A stretch of 64,000 bases of DNA from Siphonodentalium dalli (Eukaryota; Mollusca; Scaphopoda; Gadilida; Siphonodentaliidae). A program made the translations under genes and the position numbers. The stretch is from the NCBI GenBank assembly GCA_032622095.1, contig CP136063.1, positions 182,319,956 through 182,383,955 of the forward strand. The letters run 5' to 3'. Under the pieces are notes generated by a model. It was not told the DNA's origin. It ran no database searches and saw nothing but the letters and a program-made list of their open reading frames with translations. This document shows, piece after piece, positions 1 through 9,941 of the stretch (the first letter of the stretch is position 1; each line of letters begins with the position of its first letter).

Positions 1-1380
1 TCCTTGGTAACGGTTGCTAGGCAACTACCCGGAATTGACTGGAAAATGTAAATATATAGCTTATAGCGTCGTAATTCAACCTCAGTGATTGCGTTTTTTT
101 TATGCAGGTACTACCCTAACGTGAAATTTGAGATATACCCGACCAGAATAGTGAACCAAATATCCCATTTAAGGGTAGCAACGGTTGCTAAGCAAATACC
201 ACAACTGATCGAATGACATAATTGCACTAACCATTCAGTGGTATGTTTTGCCTTAATGTAGACAGTGTCTAGTCGCATGGTGTTGGTTATGTTGAAAGGG
301 GACACCTACCTGAAACTGTGCAGGCATGATATATGCATGCACGGACCACTGATCATTGTAAGATCGGGAGACTTTGCCACCCGATCTCGCCTTAGAAACG
401 GTTACTAGGCAACTACCCGAAATTTGCAGGATAAACGAATTCTAGCTTATGACGTTGTAATTATACATCAGCGAATTGCGTTTCGATGCAACCAATATCC
501 TAATGTGAAATTAAGATATACCTGACCATGCGCGAGTAAGTCAATTTGATATGCAATAGACTTTTTGCTGCATGTGGCACAACAGAGACTGATATTACAG
601 AGACCAGAAACAACGTAATTTCCCGTAACATATCGTGGCCCCATTGTTCAAGTAAGCTGTCTAGATTGTGTCTACTATACTAACATGTGAAACATGCAAC
701 AAAATGTCATATATAGCGCCACATTTAACTTAAACGCATTTAAAAAAATGAATTATAGTCTGCGCCCATGCGCATATTTTCCTAGCCATTTCTAGCGGGC
801 AGCCAATCCATATAGACACCTTTGCCAGCGCTGACTTCAATAGGCCAATTTAAATATATATATTAGTGGGTATGTCGTGTATAAGTACGTTATAAACCAT
901 TTATTTGTCATTGCGCTAGTCTGCGCATGCGCGAATAAATCAACTTCATATGCGATAGACCCTTCCCCATATATGTAGCAGAACACTGGTTAATATACAC
1001 GAGGGTAATTTAAACTGAAATTGTGTGTCTAAATTACGTCTGTTCTGTACACACACGGGGAACACGAAATTATATGCCGTAAATATAGCGGCATAGTTCG
1101 CTTAAAATATCGTATGTTTTTGTAGATTATATGCTATGCGCATGCGCATATATTTCTACCCGATACTAGCGGTCAACCATTCCATACGCACCATGGGCGC
1201 CGCTGACATATGTGGGGGCAATTTAAATATAAATCAGTGGGTCAGACGCTCGTTATACTATATATAAATTTGCTACCGAATCATGTCGTCGCTGCACCGA
1301 AATATCGGTGTTACGGGATATAGTCACGGTTCGTTTGCACCTAAATATCGGTGTTACGGGTTCAAAGGGTTAACCGGCCG
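1..1380. repeat. Dispersed repeat block, with internal duplications
   Basis: Positions 7-170 and about 396-530 are diverged direct copies (CGGTTGCTAGGCAACTACC word and the downstream GTGAAATT..GATATAC text). A second internal duplication pairs about 530-880 with 905-1260 (TGCGCATGCG, GATAGACC, TTTAAATATA, TTATACTATATATAAA). Most of the block recurs at 50055-50865, and parts at 32100-32290 and 33520-33660. No coding capacity is evident; the short frames here are shadows. Confidence 0.75.
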
Positions 1381-1902
1381 ATGCATTTGACTGTTTCAGA
1401 TGTCTTGGCGATATTTCGGGCACCGATGGTAATTTATCTTTACGTTGAAACTTGATAATTAATGAGCGTGTGTATATGAGGCGCGTTTATATACTTGAGT
1501 CTTGGCGATATCTCGGGCACCGATGGTAATTTATCTTTACGTTGAAACTTGATAATTAATGAGCGTGTGTGTATGAGGCGCGTTTATATACTTGAGTGGA
1601 AATCAAATCGGGTTAAACTGGCGGATTTTTACGATGAAATTTGATGCATAGGGTATCTCGGTATCCGCTGGGCCGATTTCCACCATTTTTGGGGTGTTGG
1701 TGTTTGACCCCACCTGACCTTCAAAATGGTCAATTCAAGGTCAAATCGGGTAAAACCGGATGGATTTCAACGGGTACTTTTGTCGGGTACTTTTGTTCGG
1801 GCACTGTGTTTTGGACGGGTCAAATCGTGACCCCCACTTGACCTTGGCCTTCAAAATAGACAATTCAAGGTCAAACCCGGATGAAGTCGGGTCACCTTCT
1901 AG
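1381..1902 (+). mobile_element. 3' part of a Helitron-like element (unit 1 of the array)
   Basis: Contains a 70-bp duplicated text (CTTGGCGATATYTCGGGCAC, at about 1403 and 1502) and copies of GGTCAATTCAAGGTCAAATC. It ends with a hairpin ACCCGGATGAAGTCGGGT followed by CACCTTCTAG at 1902, i.e. the hairpin plus CTAG end expected of a Helitron. The same text recurs at 36030-36420. The 5' end is not visible here. Confidence 0.65.
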
Positions 1903-2668
1903 TCTATACTATATATTTTGAGACTTCGTATATGTGTGTGTGTGTGTGTGTGTGTGTACTTCATAGAATCCAAAACGCGTGTACAGATTGAGATCAAATT
2001 TCGTATGTAAATGTAATATACCACCGACACCGCCGTAGTCGTGTTTCCGAGAAGCTCTGAGCACCCTTTATCCACTCCCAAATCACCGCAAAGGCACGGC
2101 GGGGGTTAAGGCAATAACGCTCTTTATCTATACCTTATACGGAGGTTTTAACAATTAACGCTCTTTATTGCAATGGACGTGGCTAAACGATACCCCATGC
2201 GTCCGATGCGGATTCCAATGGACGTGGCTAAACGACTGACCCCATGCGTCCGAAATACGGATGCGGACGAAATGCAACTAAAAAGGCAGAATTGAAAAAC
2301 AAAGAATGCGTTATCTCGCAAACGGGTGGAGCTATCGACTTGAAATTTGCTATGTGAATGTATCTTGCCCGGATACAAATTTTATCGGGTGGCCGAGTCC
2401 GTGCGACGCCAGCTTCGCGCATGCGCAGACGAGATCTCGGAAACCGGTGGAGCTATCGACTTGAAATTTGGTATGTGAATGTATCTTGCCCCGGGTACGA
2501 ATTTTATCGGGTCGCCGAGCCCGTGCGACGCAAGCTTCACGCATGCGCAGATCAGATCTCGGAAACGGGTGGAGCTATCGACTTGAAATTTGGTTAAATT
2601 AAAAAAATGTCATGTTTCTGAAACAAAGCCATGAGACGAATGCCGCCAGTGGCGGGCTAACCTGCTAG
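1903..2668 (+). mobile_element. Non-autonomous Helitron-like unit 2
   Basis: Starts TCTATACTATATATTTTGAG directly after the CTAG of unit 1, contains a (GT)n tract at about 1933-1957, about 1.7 copies of a 122-bp minisatellite, and ends with the stem-loop CGCCAGTGGCG then GGCTAACCTGCTAG at 2668. TC start, 3' hairpin and CTRR end are Helitron hallmarks. No Rep/helicase frame is present. Confidence 0.75.
1933..1957. repeat. (GT)n microsatellite
   Basis: Uninterrupted GT run near the 5' end of Helitron-like unit 2; shorter versions sit at the same place in the other units. Confidence 0.95.
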
Positions 2669-4259
2669 TCTATACTATATATTATGAGACTTCGTATATG
2701 TGTGTGTGTGTACTTCATAGAATCCAAAACGCGTGTAAAGATTGAGCTCAAACTTCCCATGTAAGTGTCAAATCCCACCGACACGATCGTGGTCGCGGTT
2801 TAGAGAAGCTCAGAGCACCCGTTCTCCAATCTCAAATCACCCAAAGGCACGGCGGGGGTTAATCAAGTGATTATTTAATGAGCGTTTGTTTTTGACGCAT
2901 CTCTATAAAGAGCGTCTGTTTGCCATTCAACGTTATTTGCATCTGCAGAGAGATATACGGAACATACATTAAATTTAAAAAACATTTGTTTCTGACCAAC
3001 CCTGCGAGCACGGATGGCGCGCTTTGTTTTTACAGTATATAGTTATATACCGAAATCATCCCAGATAATCACGAATATAGCATCAGATTTCTCCCCAGAT
3101 ATATCGTTATAAAGCTACTGGAATCTGCCAATCTACGGGAAATTCTAGGGAATGCCGATTGAGCTCATGCAAACTTGCTACCCACGGGAAGTGTCATATA
3201 TATGAGTGTGTCCTTTATAGACTCGAACCGATTGAGCTCAAACTTGCTAAATAAGAAAATAGCCCCCAAGCCGTAAATATCAACAACAACGATATTGCTA
3301 CCTACGGGGAGCAACGTTATTAGCATCTGCAGAATTATGCCGAGAGAAAGTGCTTTCCTATTTTTAGAACGCAACACATGTTTACGTCGCGTTGGTGATT
3401 GAGGTTCACAACGGGGTTAATTGACTGTCCGCTCTTTGCGACGATGAGGTTCACGGCGGGGACTATTGACCAACACTCACAATTTCGTCTTTTGCATCAG
3501 GTACCAACACCTCGACCGATCGGGACGAAACTTGGTACGTGAGTGTAGTTTGACCAGGTGGTCGTCGCTGTCGTATTGGCGAGCCCGTGCGACGCTCGTG
3601 CAGCGCATGCGCAGACGAGATATCGGAAACGGGTGGAGCTATCGACTTGAAATTTGGTATGTGAATGTATCTTGCGGCGGGTACAAATTTTATCGGGTCG
3701 CCGAGCCCGTGCGACGCCAGCTTCGCGCATGCGCAGACCAGATCTCGGAAACGGGTGGAGCTACCGGGTACAAATTTTTCTTATTGAAACGCGTGCGACG
3801 AGATATCGGAAACGGGTGGAGCTATCGGCTTGAAATTTGGTATGTGAATGTATCTTGCGCCGGGTACAAATTTTATCGCGACGAGATATCGGAAACGGGT
3901 GGAGCTATCGACTTGAAATTTGGTATGTGAATGTATCTTGCGCCGGGTACAAATTTTATCGGGTCGCCGAGCCCGTGCGACGCCCGTGCAGCGCATGCGC
4001 AGACGAGATCTCGGAAACGGGTGGAGCTATCGACTTGAAATTTGCTATGTGAATGTATCTTGCGCCGGGTACAAATTTTATCGGGTCGCCGAGTCCGTGC
4101 GACGCCAGCTTCGCGCATGCGCAGACCAGATCTCGGAAACGGGTGGAGCTACCGGGTACAAATTTTTCTTATTGAAACGCGTGGAGCTAAAAATAAAAAA
4201 TATATATTTAAAAAATCTCATGTTTCGGACAAGCTGCCGGTGGCGGGCTAACCTGCTAG
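2669..4259 (+). mobile_element. Non-autonomous Helitron-like unit 3
   Basis: Starts TCTATACTATATATTATGAG, has the common 5' block (CGGCGGGGGTTAATCAAGTG), then a block with ATTGAGCTCAAACTTGCTA words, about five full or partial 122-bp repeat units (3585-4170), and ends GCCGGTGGCGGGCTAACC, TGCTAG at 4259. All long frames here are minisatellite translations. Confidence 0.75.
3585..4170 (+). repeat. 122-bp minisatellite array (unit 3)
   Basis: Units contain GCGCATGCGCAGA, GAGATCTCGGAAACGGGTGG, AGCTATCGACTTGAAATTTG and TTTTATCGGGTCGCCGAG. Some units are shortened to about 70 bp, as at 3795-3920. Full period measured as 122 bp in the neighbouring array. Confidence 0.85.
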
Positions 4260-5434
4260 TACTATATATTTTGAGACTTCCGTATGTGTGTACTTTATAG
4301 AATCGAAAACGGCTGGCTCGACTGAGTTCAAACTTCATATCTAAGGGTAAAATCCCACCGACACGACCGTGGTCGCGGTTTAGAGAAGCTCAGAGCACCC
4401 GTTCTCCAATCTCAAATCACCGCAAAGGCACGGCGTGGGTTAATCAAGTGATTATTTAATGAGCGTTTGTTTTTGACGCATCTCTATAAAGAGCGTCAGT
4501 TTCCCATTCAACGTTATTAGCATGCATCTGCAGAGTTATACGGGAACATTGAGTGCTTGCCTATGCGGGCAGATTTATTGGAGCTCTTACAACATCATTG
4601 TTATAGTATGTATGACACTTAGGTCAGGCTTGGGGGGGGGGGGTAGTTATAGGCATAATGCTTCTCAGAAATCCCGGTTACAAACCAACACTCACAATCT
4701 CGTATTTACGCAAACGTTATCGCTCGAAATTTATTCCCTGCGAGCACGGATGGCGCGCTTTGTTTTTACAGTATATACCTTTGGTATATACCGAAATCAT
4801 CCCAGATAATCACGAATATAGCATCAGATTTCTCCCCAGATATACCGTTATAAAGCTACTGGAATCTGCCAATCTATCTATCTCATATATATTTTGAAGA
4901 CCTCTGTTTGTTTGTTTGTCTGTCTGTCTGTCTGTCTGTCATTTATACAAATCTACGATTCTCGACCGATCGGGACGAAACTTGGTACGTATGTGTAGTT
5001 TGACCAGGCGGTGAACGTTGTCGTATTGGCGAGCCCGTGCGGCGTCAGCTTCGCGCATGCGCAGACGAGATCTCGGAAACGGGTGGAGCTATCGACTTGA
5101 AATTTGCTATGTGAATGTATCTTGCCCCGGATACGAATTGTATCGGGTCGCCGAGCCCGTGCGACGCCAGCTTCGCGCATGCGCAGACGAGATCTCGGAA
5201 ACGGGTGGAGCTATCGACTTGAAATTTGGTATGTGAATGTATCTTGCCCCGGATACGAATTTTATCGGGTCGCCGAGCCCGCGCGACGCCAGCTTCGCGC
5301 ATGCGCAGACGAGATCTCGGAAACGGGTGGAGCTATCGACTTGAAATGCATGCGAAGACCAGATCTCGGAAACGGGTGGAGCTATCGAAATTTGGTTTTT
5401 GAATAGCCCGGACAACGTCGGGCTCACCGGCTAG
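4260..5434 (+). mobile_element. Non-autonomous Helitron-like unit 4
   Basis: Begins TACTATATATTTTGAGAC, shares the 5' block and a CCCAGATAATCACGAATATA block with its neighbours, carries three clean 122-bp repeats, and ends with a different hairpin AGCCCGGACAACGTCGGGCT, then CACCGGCTAG at 5434. An inner copy of the 5' end (TCATATATATTTTGAAGACC, about 4882) followed by GTTTGTTTGTCTGTCTGTC suggests a nested, diverged unit. Confidence 0.72.
5030..5395 (+). repeat. 122-bp minisatellite array (unit 4)
   Basis: GCGCATGCGCAGACGAGATC starts at 5053, 5175 and 5297, giving an exact period of 122 bp twice. Smaller runs of the same unit occur at about 2395-2597 and 6335-6530. As 122 is not a multiple of three, frames rotate; the unit has few stops on either strand, which creates many false short ORFs. 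Confidence 0.9.
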
Positions 5435-6630
5435 TACTATATATTTTGAGAACTCCGTATATGTGTACTTCATAGAATCCAAAACGCGTGTAAAGATTGA
5501 GCTCAAACTTCCTATGTAAGTGTCAAATCCCACCGACACGACCGTGGTCGCGGTTTAGAGAAGCTCAGATCACCCGTTCTCCAATCTCAAATCACCGCAA
5601 AGGCACGGCGGGGGTTAATCAAGTGATTATTTAATGAGCGTTTGTTTTTGACGCATCTCTATAAAGAGCGTCTGTTTCCCATTCAACGTTATTCGCATCT
5701 GCAGAGTTATACGGGAACGCAAACGTTATCGCTCGAAATTTATTCCCTGCAAGCACGGATGGCGCGCTTTGTTTTTACAGTATATACCTTTGGTATATAC
5801 CGAAATCATCCCAGATAATCACGAATATAGCATCAGATTTCTCCCCAGATATACCGTTATAAAGCTACTGGAATCTGCCAATCTACGGGAAATTCCAGGG
5901 AATGCCGATTGAGCTCAAACTTGCTACCTACGGGAAGTGTCATATATATGAGTGTGTCCTTTATAGACTCTAACCGATTGAGCTCAAACTTGCTAAATAA
6001 GAAAATAACCCCCAAGCCGTAAATATCAACAACAACGATATTGCTACCTACGGGGAGCAACGTTATTAGCATCTGCAGAATTATGCAGAGAGAAAGTGCT
6101 TTCCTATTTTTAGAACGCAACACATGTTTACGTCGCGTTGGTGATTGAGGTTCACAACGGGGTTAATTGACTGTCCGCTCTTTGCGACGATGAGGTTCAC
6201 GGCGGGGACTATTGACCAACACTCACAATTTCGTCTTTTGCATCAGATACCAACACCTCGACCGATCGGGACGAAACTTGGTACGTGAGTGTAGTTTGAC
6301 CAGGTGGTCGTCGCTGTCGTATTGGCGAGCCCGTGCGACGCCCGTGCAGCGCATGCGCAGACGAGATATCGGAAACTGGTGGAGCTATCGACTTGAAATT
6401 TGGTATGTGAATGTATCTTGCCCCGGATACGAATTTTATCGGGTCGCCGAGCCCGTGCGACGCCAGATTCGAGCATGCGCAGACCAGATCTCGGAAACGG
6501 GTGGAGCTATCGACTTGAAATTTGGTTTTTGAGTAGCCCGGTCCTGTACGGGGTTACATTGAAAAACTAAAATTAATGGATCGACCAAAACCATGGGACG
6601 AATGCCGCCAGTGGCGGGCTAACCTGCTAG
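5435..6630 (+). mobile_element. Non-autonomous Helitron-like unit 5
   Basis: Begins TACTATATATTTTGAGAA, repeats the layout of unit 3 (5440-6340 closely matches 2680-3600), contains about 1.5 minisatellite units and ends with CGCCAGTGGCG, GGCTAACCTGCTAG at 6630. Just upstream, at about 6535-6555, is a decayed AGCCCGG..CGGGGTT hairpin like that of unit 4, so two 3' ends lie in series. Confidence 0.73.
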
Positions 6631-7268
6631 TACTATATATTTTGAGACTTCCGTATGTGTGTACTTTATAGAATCGAAAACGGCTGGCTCGACTGAGTTC
6701 AAACTTCCTGTCTAAGGGTAAAATCCCACCGACACGACCGTGGTTGCGGTTTAGAGAACCTCAGAGCAGCCGTTCTCCAATCTCAAATCGCCGCAAAGGC
6801 ACGGCGTGGGTTAATCAAGTGATTATTTAATGAGCGTTTGTTTTTGACGCATCTCTATAAAGAGCGTCTGTTTCCCATTCAACGTTATTAGCATGCATCT
6901 GCAGAGTTATACGGGAACATTGAGTGCTTGCCTATGCGGGCAGATTTATTGGAGCTCTTACAACATCATTGTTATAGTATGTATGACACTTAGGTCAGGG
7001 TCTGGGGGGGGGGTTGTTATAGGCATAATGCTTCTCAGAAATCCCGGTTACAAACCAACACTCACAATTTCGTATTTACGCAAACGTTATCGCTCGAAAT
7101 TTATTCCCTGCGAGCACGGATGGCGCGCTTTGTTTTTACAGTATATACCTTTGGTATATACCGAAATCATCCCAGATAATCACGAATATAGCATCAGATT
7201 TCTCCCCAGATATACCGATATAAAGCTACTGGAATCTGCCAATCTATACTATATATTTTGAGAACTAC

Positions 7269-7324
<56 letters not shown>

Positions 7325-8014
7325 ATATATGTGGGTACTTCATAGAATCGAAAACGCGTGTAGGAACGGGCATCCCCTCGGCAATGTCGGCTTATAAGAC
7401 ATCTTTACTACACATGACAGCCGATGGACAATTGGTCTCTATATATGTACCAAAATTACGCCGTGTTGGTGACTGGCAAATTCCAGGGAATGCCGATTGA
7501 GCTCAAACTTGCTACCTACGGGAAGTGTCATATATATGAGTGTGTCCTTTATAGACTCGAACCGATTGAGCTCAAACTTGCTAAATATTGACTGGGAAAT
7601 TCCAGGGAATGCCGATTGAGCTCAAACTTGCTACCTACGGGAAGTGTCATATATATGTGTGTGTCCTTTATAGACTCGAACCGATTGAGCTCAAACTTGC
7701 TAAATACGGGAAGTGTCATGGACGGGTTCATTGAAAAAAAAAAAAAAATCGGGTAAAATTGAAAAACAAAATTAAATAGGCACAATTAACTCCTTGAAAA
7801 ACACAAAAAAATCGGGGTAAAATTTAAAAACAAAAAATTAAAAAAGCACAATTAACTCATTGAAAAACTAAATAATTAACTCATTGAAAAACAAAAAATT
7901 TAATTAAAATTGTCATGTTTCTGACTATTGCCGAAATGTGTCGGAACCTGTTGCAATTGCTTTTTCGAACAAAGCCATGGGACGAATGCCGCCAGTGGCG
8001 GGCTAACCTGCTAG
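6631..8014 (+). mobile_element. Non-autonomous Helitron-like unit 6 with nested unit
   Basis: Matches unit 4 for its first 610 bp, then at 7245 a second 5' end (TCTATACTATATATTTTGAG) follows GCCAA, the A|T position expected of a Helitron target; the unit 3 and 5 copies continue there as GCCAATCTACGGG. Inside are (AT)n 7270-7314, a 119-bp direct duplication (from about 7481 and 7600) and A-rich copies of AAATCGGGTAAAAT. It ends CGCCAGTGGCG, GGCTAACCTGCTAG at 8014. Confidence 0.72.
7270..7314. repeat. (AT)n microsatellite
   Basis: About 22 AT units followed by GTGTGTGT inside unit 6, at the position of the GT tract of other units. Confidence 0.95.
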
Positions 8015-8866
8015 TCTACTATATATTTTGAGAACTACAGAATATATCCATATATATATCCTTTATAGACTTGAAAACGGCTCCACCGATTGAGCTCAAA
8101 CTTCCTATCTAAGGATAAAAATCCACGGACAGTGTCGTCGTGACGCTTTTGAGAAGCTCCGAGCACTCATTCTCCATTCCCACTGCCGCCGTCCTTGGAA
8201 TTGTGGGGTTAATCGTGTGATAGTTAAAGAGCGTTCGTATCCGCAGTGTCGTTGATAAAGAGCGTGTAGTGTGAATCTTATGTCTGTATCCAGACATGAG
8301 CATGAGCATGTCTGTATCCAGACATGAGCGTGTTGTGTGATTCTTATGTCTGTGTTCGCACTTAGGGGTTCCTAGGAACGGGGGAGATTTTCATCGGGTC
8401 AGCTTTTCCGCCCGAGGTGACCTTCACCTTGAAACGGGTACCACAAATGATATATATATATGTGTGTGTCCTTTATAGACTTGAAAACGGCTCTACCGAT
8501 TGAGTCCAAACTTGCTACCTAGGGATACTTTTGTCCGGGAAGTCTCATGGAGTCAAATTGTGACCTCGACCTGACCTTGACCTTCAAAATTATCAATTCA
8601 AGGTCAAATCCGGTAAAACTGGTGGATTTCGACGAAATGTGATACCTAGGTGTACTTTTGTCCGGGGAATGTATTGGACGGGTCAAATCCTGACCAGGAC
8701 CTGACCTTGACCTTCAACATGGTCAATTCAAGGTAAATCGGGTAAAACTGGTGGATTTCAATGAAATTTGCTTCAAATGCAGCACACGTGTCTCGGAAGC
8801 TGTTGCAATTGCTTTTTCGAACAAAGCCATGGGACGAATGCTGCCAGTGGCGGGCTAATCTGCTAG
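8015..8866 (+). mobile_element. Non-autonomous Helitron-like unit 7
   Basis: Starts TCTACTATATATTTTGAGAA after the CTAG of unit 6, contains GGTCAATTCAAGGT copies like unit 1, and ends CTGCCAGTGGCGGGCTAA, TCTGCTAG at 8866. The last 80 bp repeat those of unit 6 (TTGCAATTGCTTTTTCGAAC). Unique-looking DNA follows, so this is the right edge of the array. Confidence 0.73.
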
Positions 8867-9493
8867 TAGTTCATAAAAGGTATGTTGCTGATCTTAGAAA
8901 CCCACACAATAAGGCAGTACCAGAAATACCAGCTGATCCAGACGTCAGCATTACTTATAATTAAAAGTTCCCAGGTTTTGAATTGATGGATTATGACCTC
9001 TATGGGCGAATCCAGAGTTGAGATTCAAGTCATGCTTTACTGAAAATCACACAGTTCCAAAGGTTTAACAGATCATTTTTCAACTGACAATACATACAAA
9101 TTAAACAACACAACAAATGTTGACTCCACAAAGAGCGGCATAGCATGCCCATCCAGATGATTTTTTTAATAAGGGACATTGTGAAGCAGATAAGTTTTCT
9201 TACTAGTATTTTTATAATCGATTGGCAAATCATACAAAAACATTATTGTGGTTTCTATTTCTTCAGTGGCGCTTCAATAATCATTATACACAGAATAGAT
9301 GTTACATGTACTTCTCATAGGTATTTCCAGGGGTAGATGATAATATAGTTAAGCAGGAATTATTTGAAAAAATATTTGAAATTGATAAGAAAGCTGCCTA
9401 AAAACAATTTGACCAAGGTGTTTGGCACAAATTTTGGTTGAATAGAATTTGGGATGTCATGAGCACCAAACGCCATACAATATTAGATGTCAG
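8867..9493. other. Low-repeat stretch, possible decayed or unassigned exons
   Basis: Between the Helitron array and the first MITE. On the plus strand, 8872-8964 reads KRYVADLRNPHNKAVPEIPA then DPDVSITYN and stop, and 9333-9401 reads VDDNIVKQELFEKIFEIDKK then AA and stop after a TTTCCAG acceptor-like site. Both look protein-like in composition but I do not recognise a family and cannot join them. Nothing else seen. Confidence 0.25.
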
Positions 9494-9497
9494 TTAA

Positions 9498-9753
9498 CCC
9501 TTTCATGACTGGAGCTTCCTGAAATTTTGCGAAAAACCCTGTGCCAATGCATTCTCTTATATATGAGAGTCTCCCATAGGGAGCCTCGCATTTATAAGAG
9601 AATGCATTGGCCTTACAATATTTACCTTGACCTTGTAAGCCAGTGCATTCTCTTAATTATGTGAGGCTCCCTGTGGAAGACTTGCATATATAAGAGAATG
9701 CACTGGCACATGATCTTTAATGCTACACCAGCCCAGATACCCGTCATGAAGGT
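9498..9753. mobile_element. TTAA-flanked MITE, piggyBac-like (copy 1)
   Basis: TTAA at 9494-9497 and 9754-9757. Left end CCCTTTCATGACTGGAG, right end (reversed) ACCTTCATGACGGG. The interior is two stem-loops built from GCATTCTCTTATATATG and TATAAGAGAATGCAYTGGC. Related copies: 43834-43986 (truncated), 48434-48685 and about 55545-55740. Confidence 0.75.
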
Positions 9754-9770
9754 TTAAATGAAACACTCAC

Positions 9771-9941
9771 CCCATTAGTTGTTTAATATCACTTTCATAT
9801 CCAAAAGAGAAAACCAAGTCAGCCTCATCAATGACTAGGTATTCTAGTGTGTCTCTAAATGCGACATTTCCTGCCACTGTGTGTGCCAATACTCTGCTTG
9901 GGGTACCAATAACAATGTCTGGGTTCTCCATCAACATCGGT
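9771..9941 (-). CDS. DDX56: DDX56 coding exon 5 (motif II, DEAD)
   Basis: Acceptor GTTTACAG before 9941 completes the Arg codon split with exon 4; donor GTGAGTGT after 9771, phase 2. Encodes [14 protein letters not shown], then [18 protein letters not shown] and DIKQLMG. DEAD is the ATP-hydrolysing Walker B motif. A TTAA-flanked MITE ends only about 14 bp into the following intron (9753). Confidence 0.95.

Noticed and set aside
2358-6532. Many overlapping frames of 64-154 codons on both strands with Arg-rich repeats
   Set aside because: They are translations of the 122-bp minisatellite in rotating frames within Helitron-like units; no start, splice or family support.
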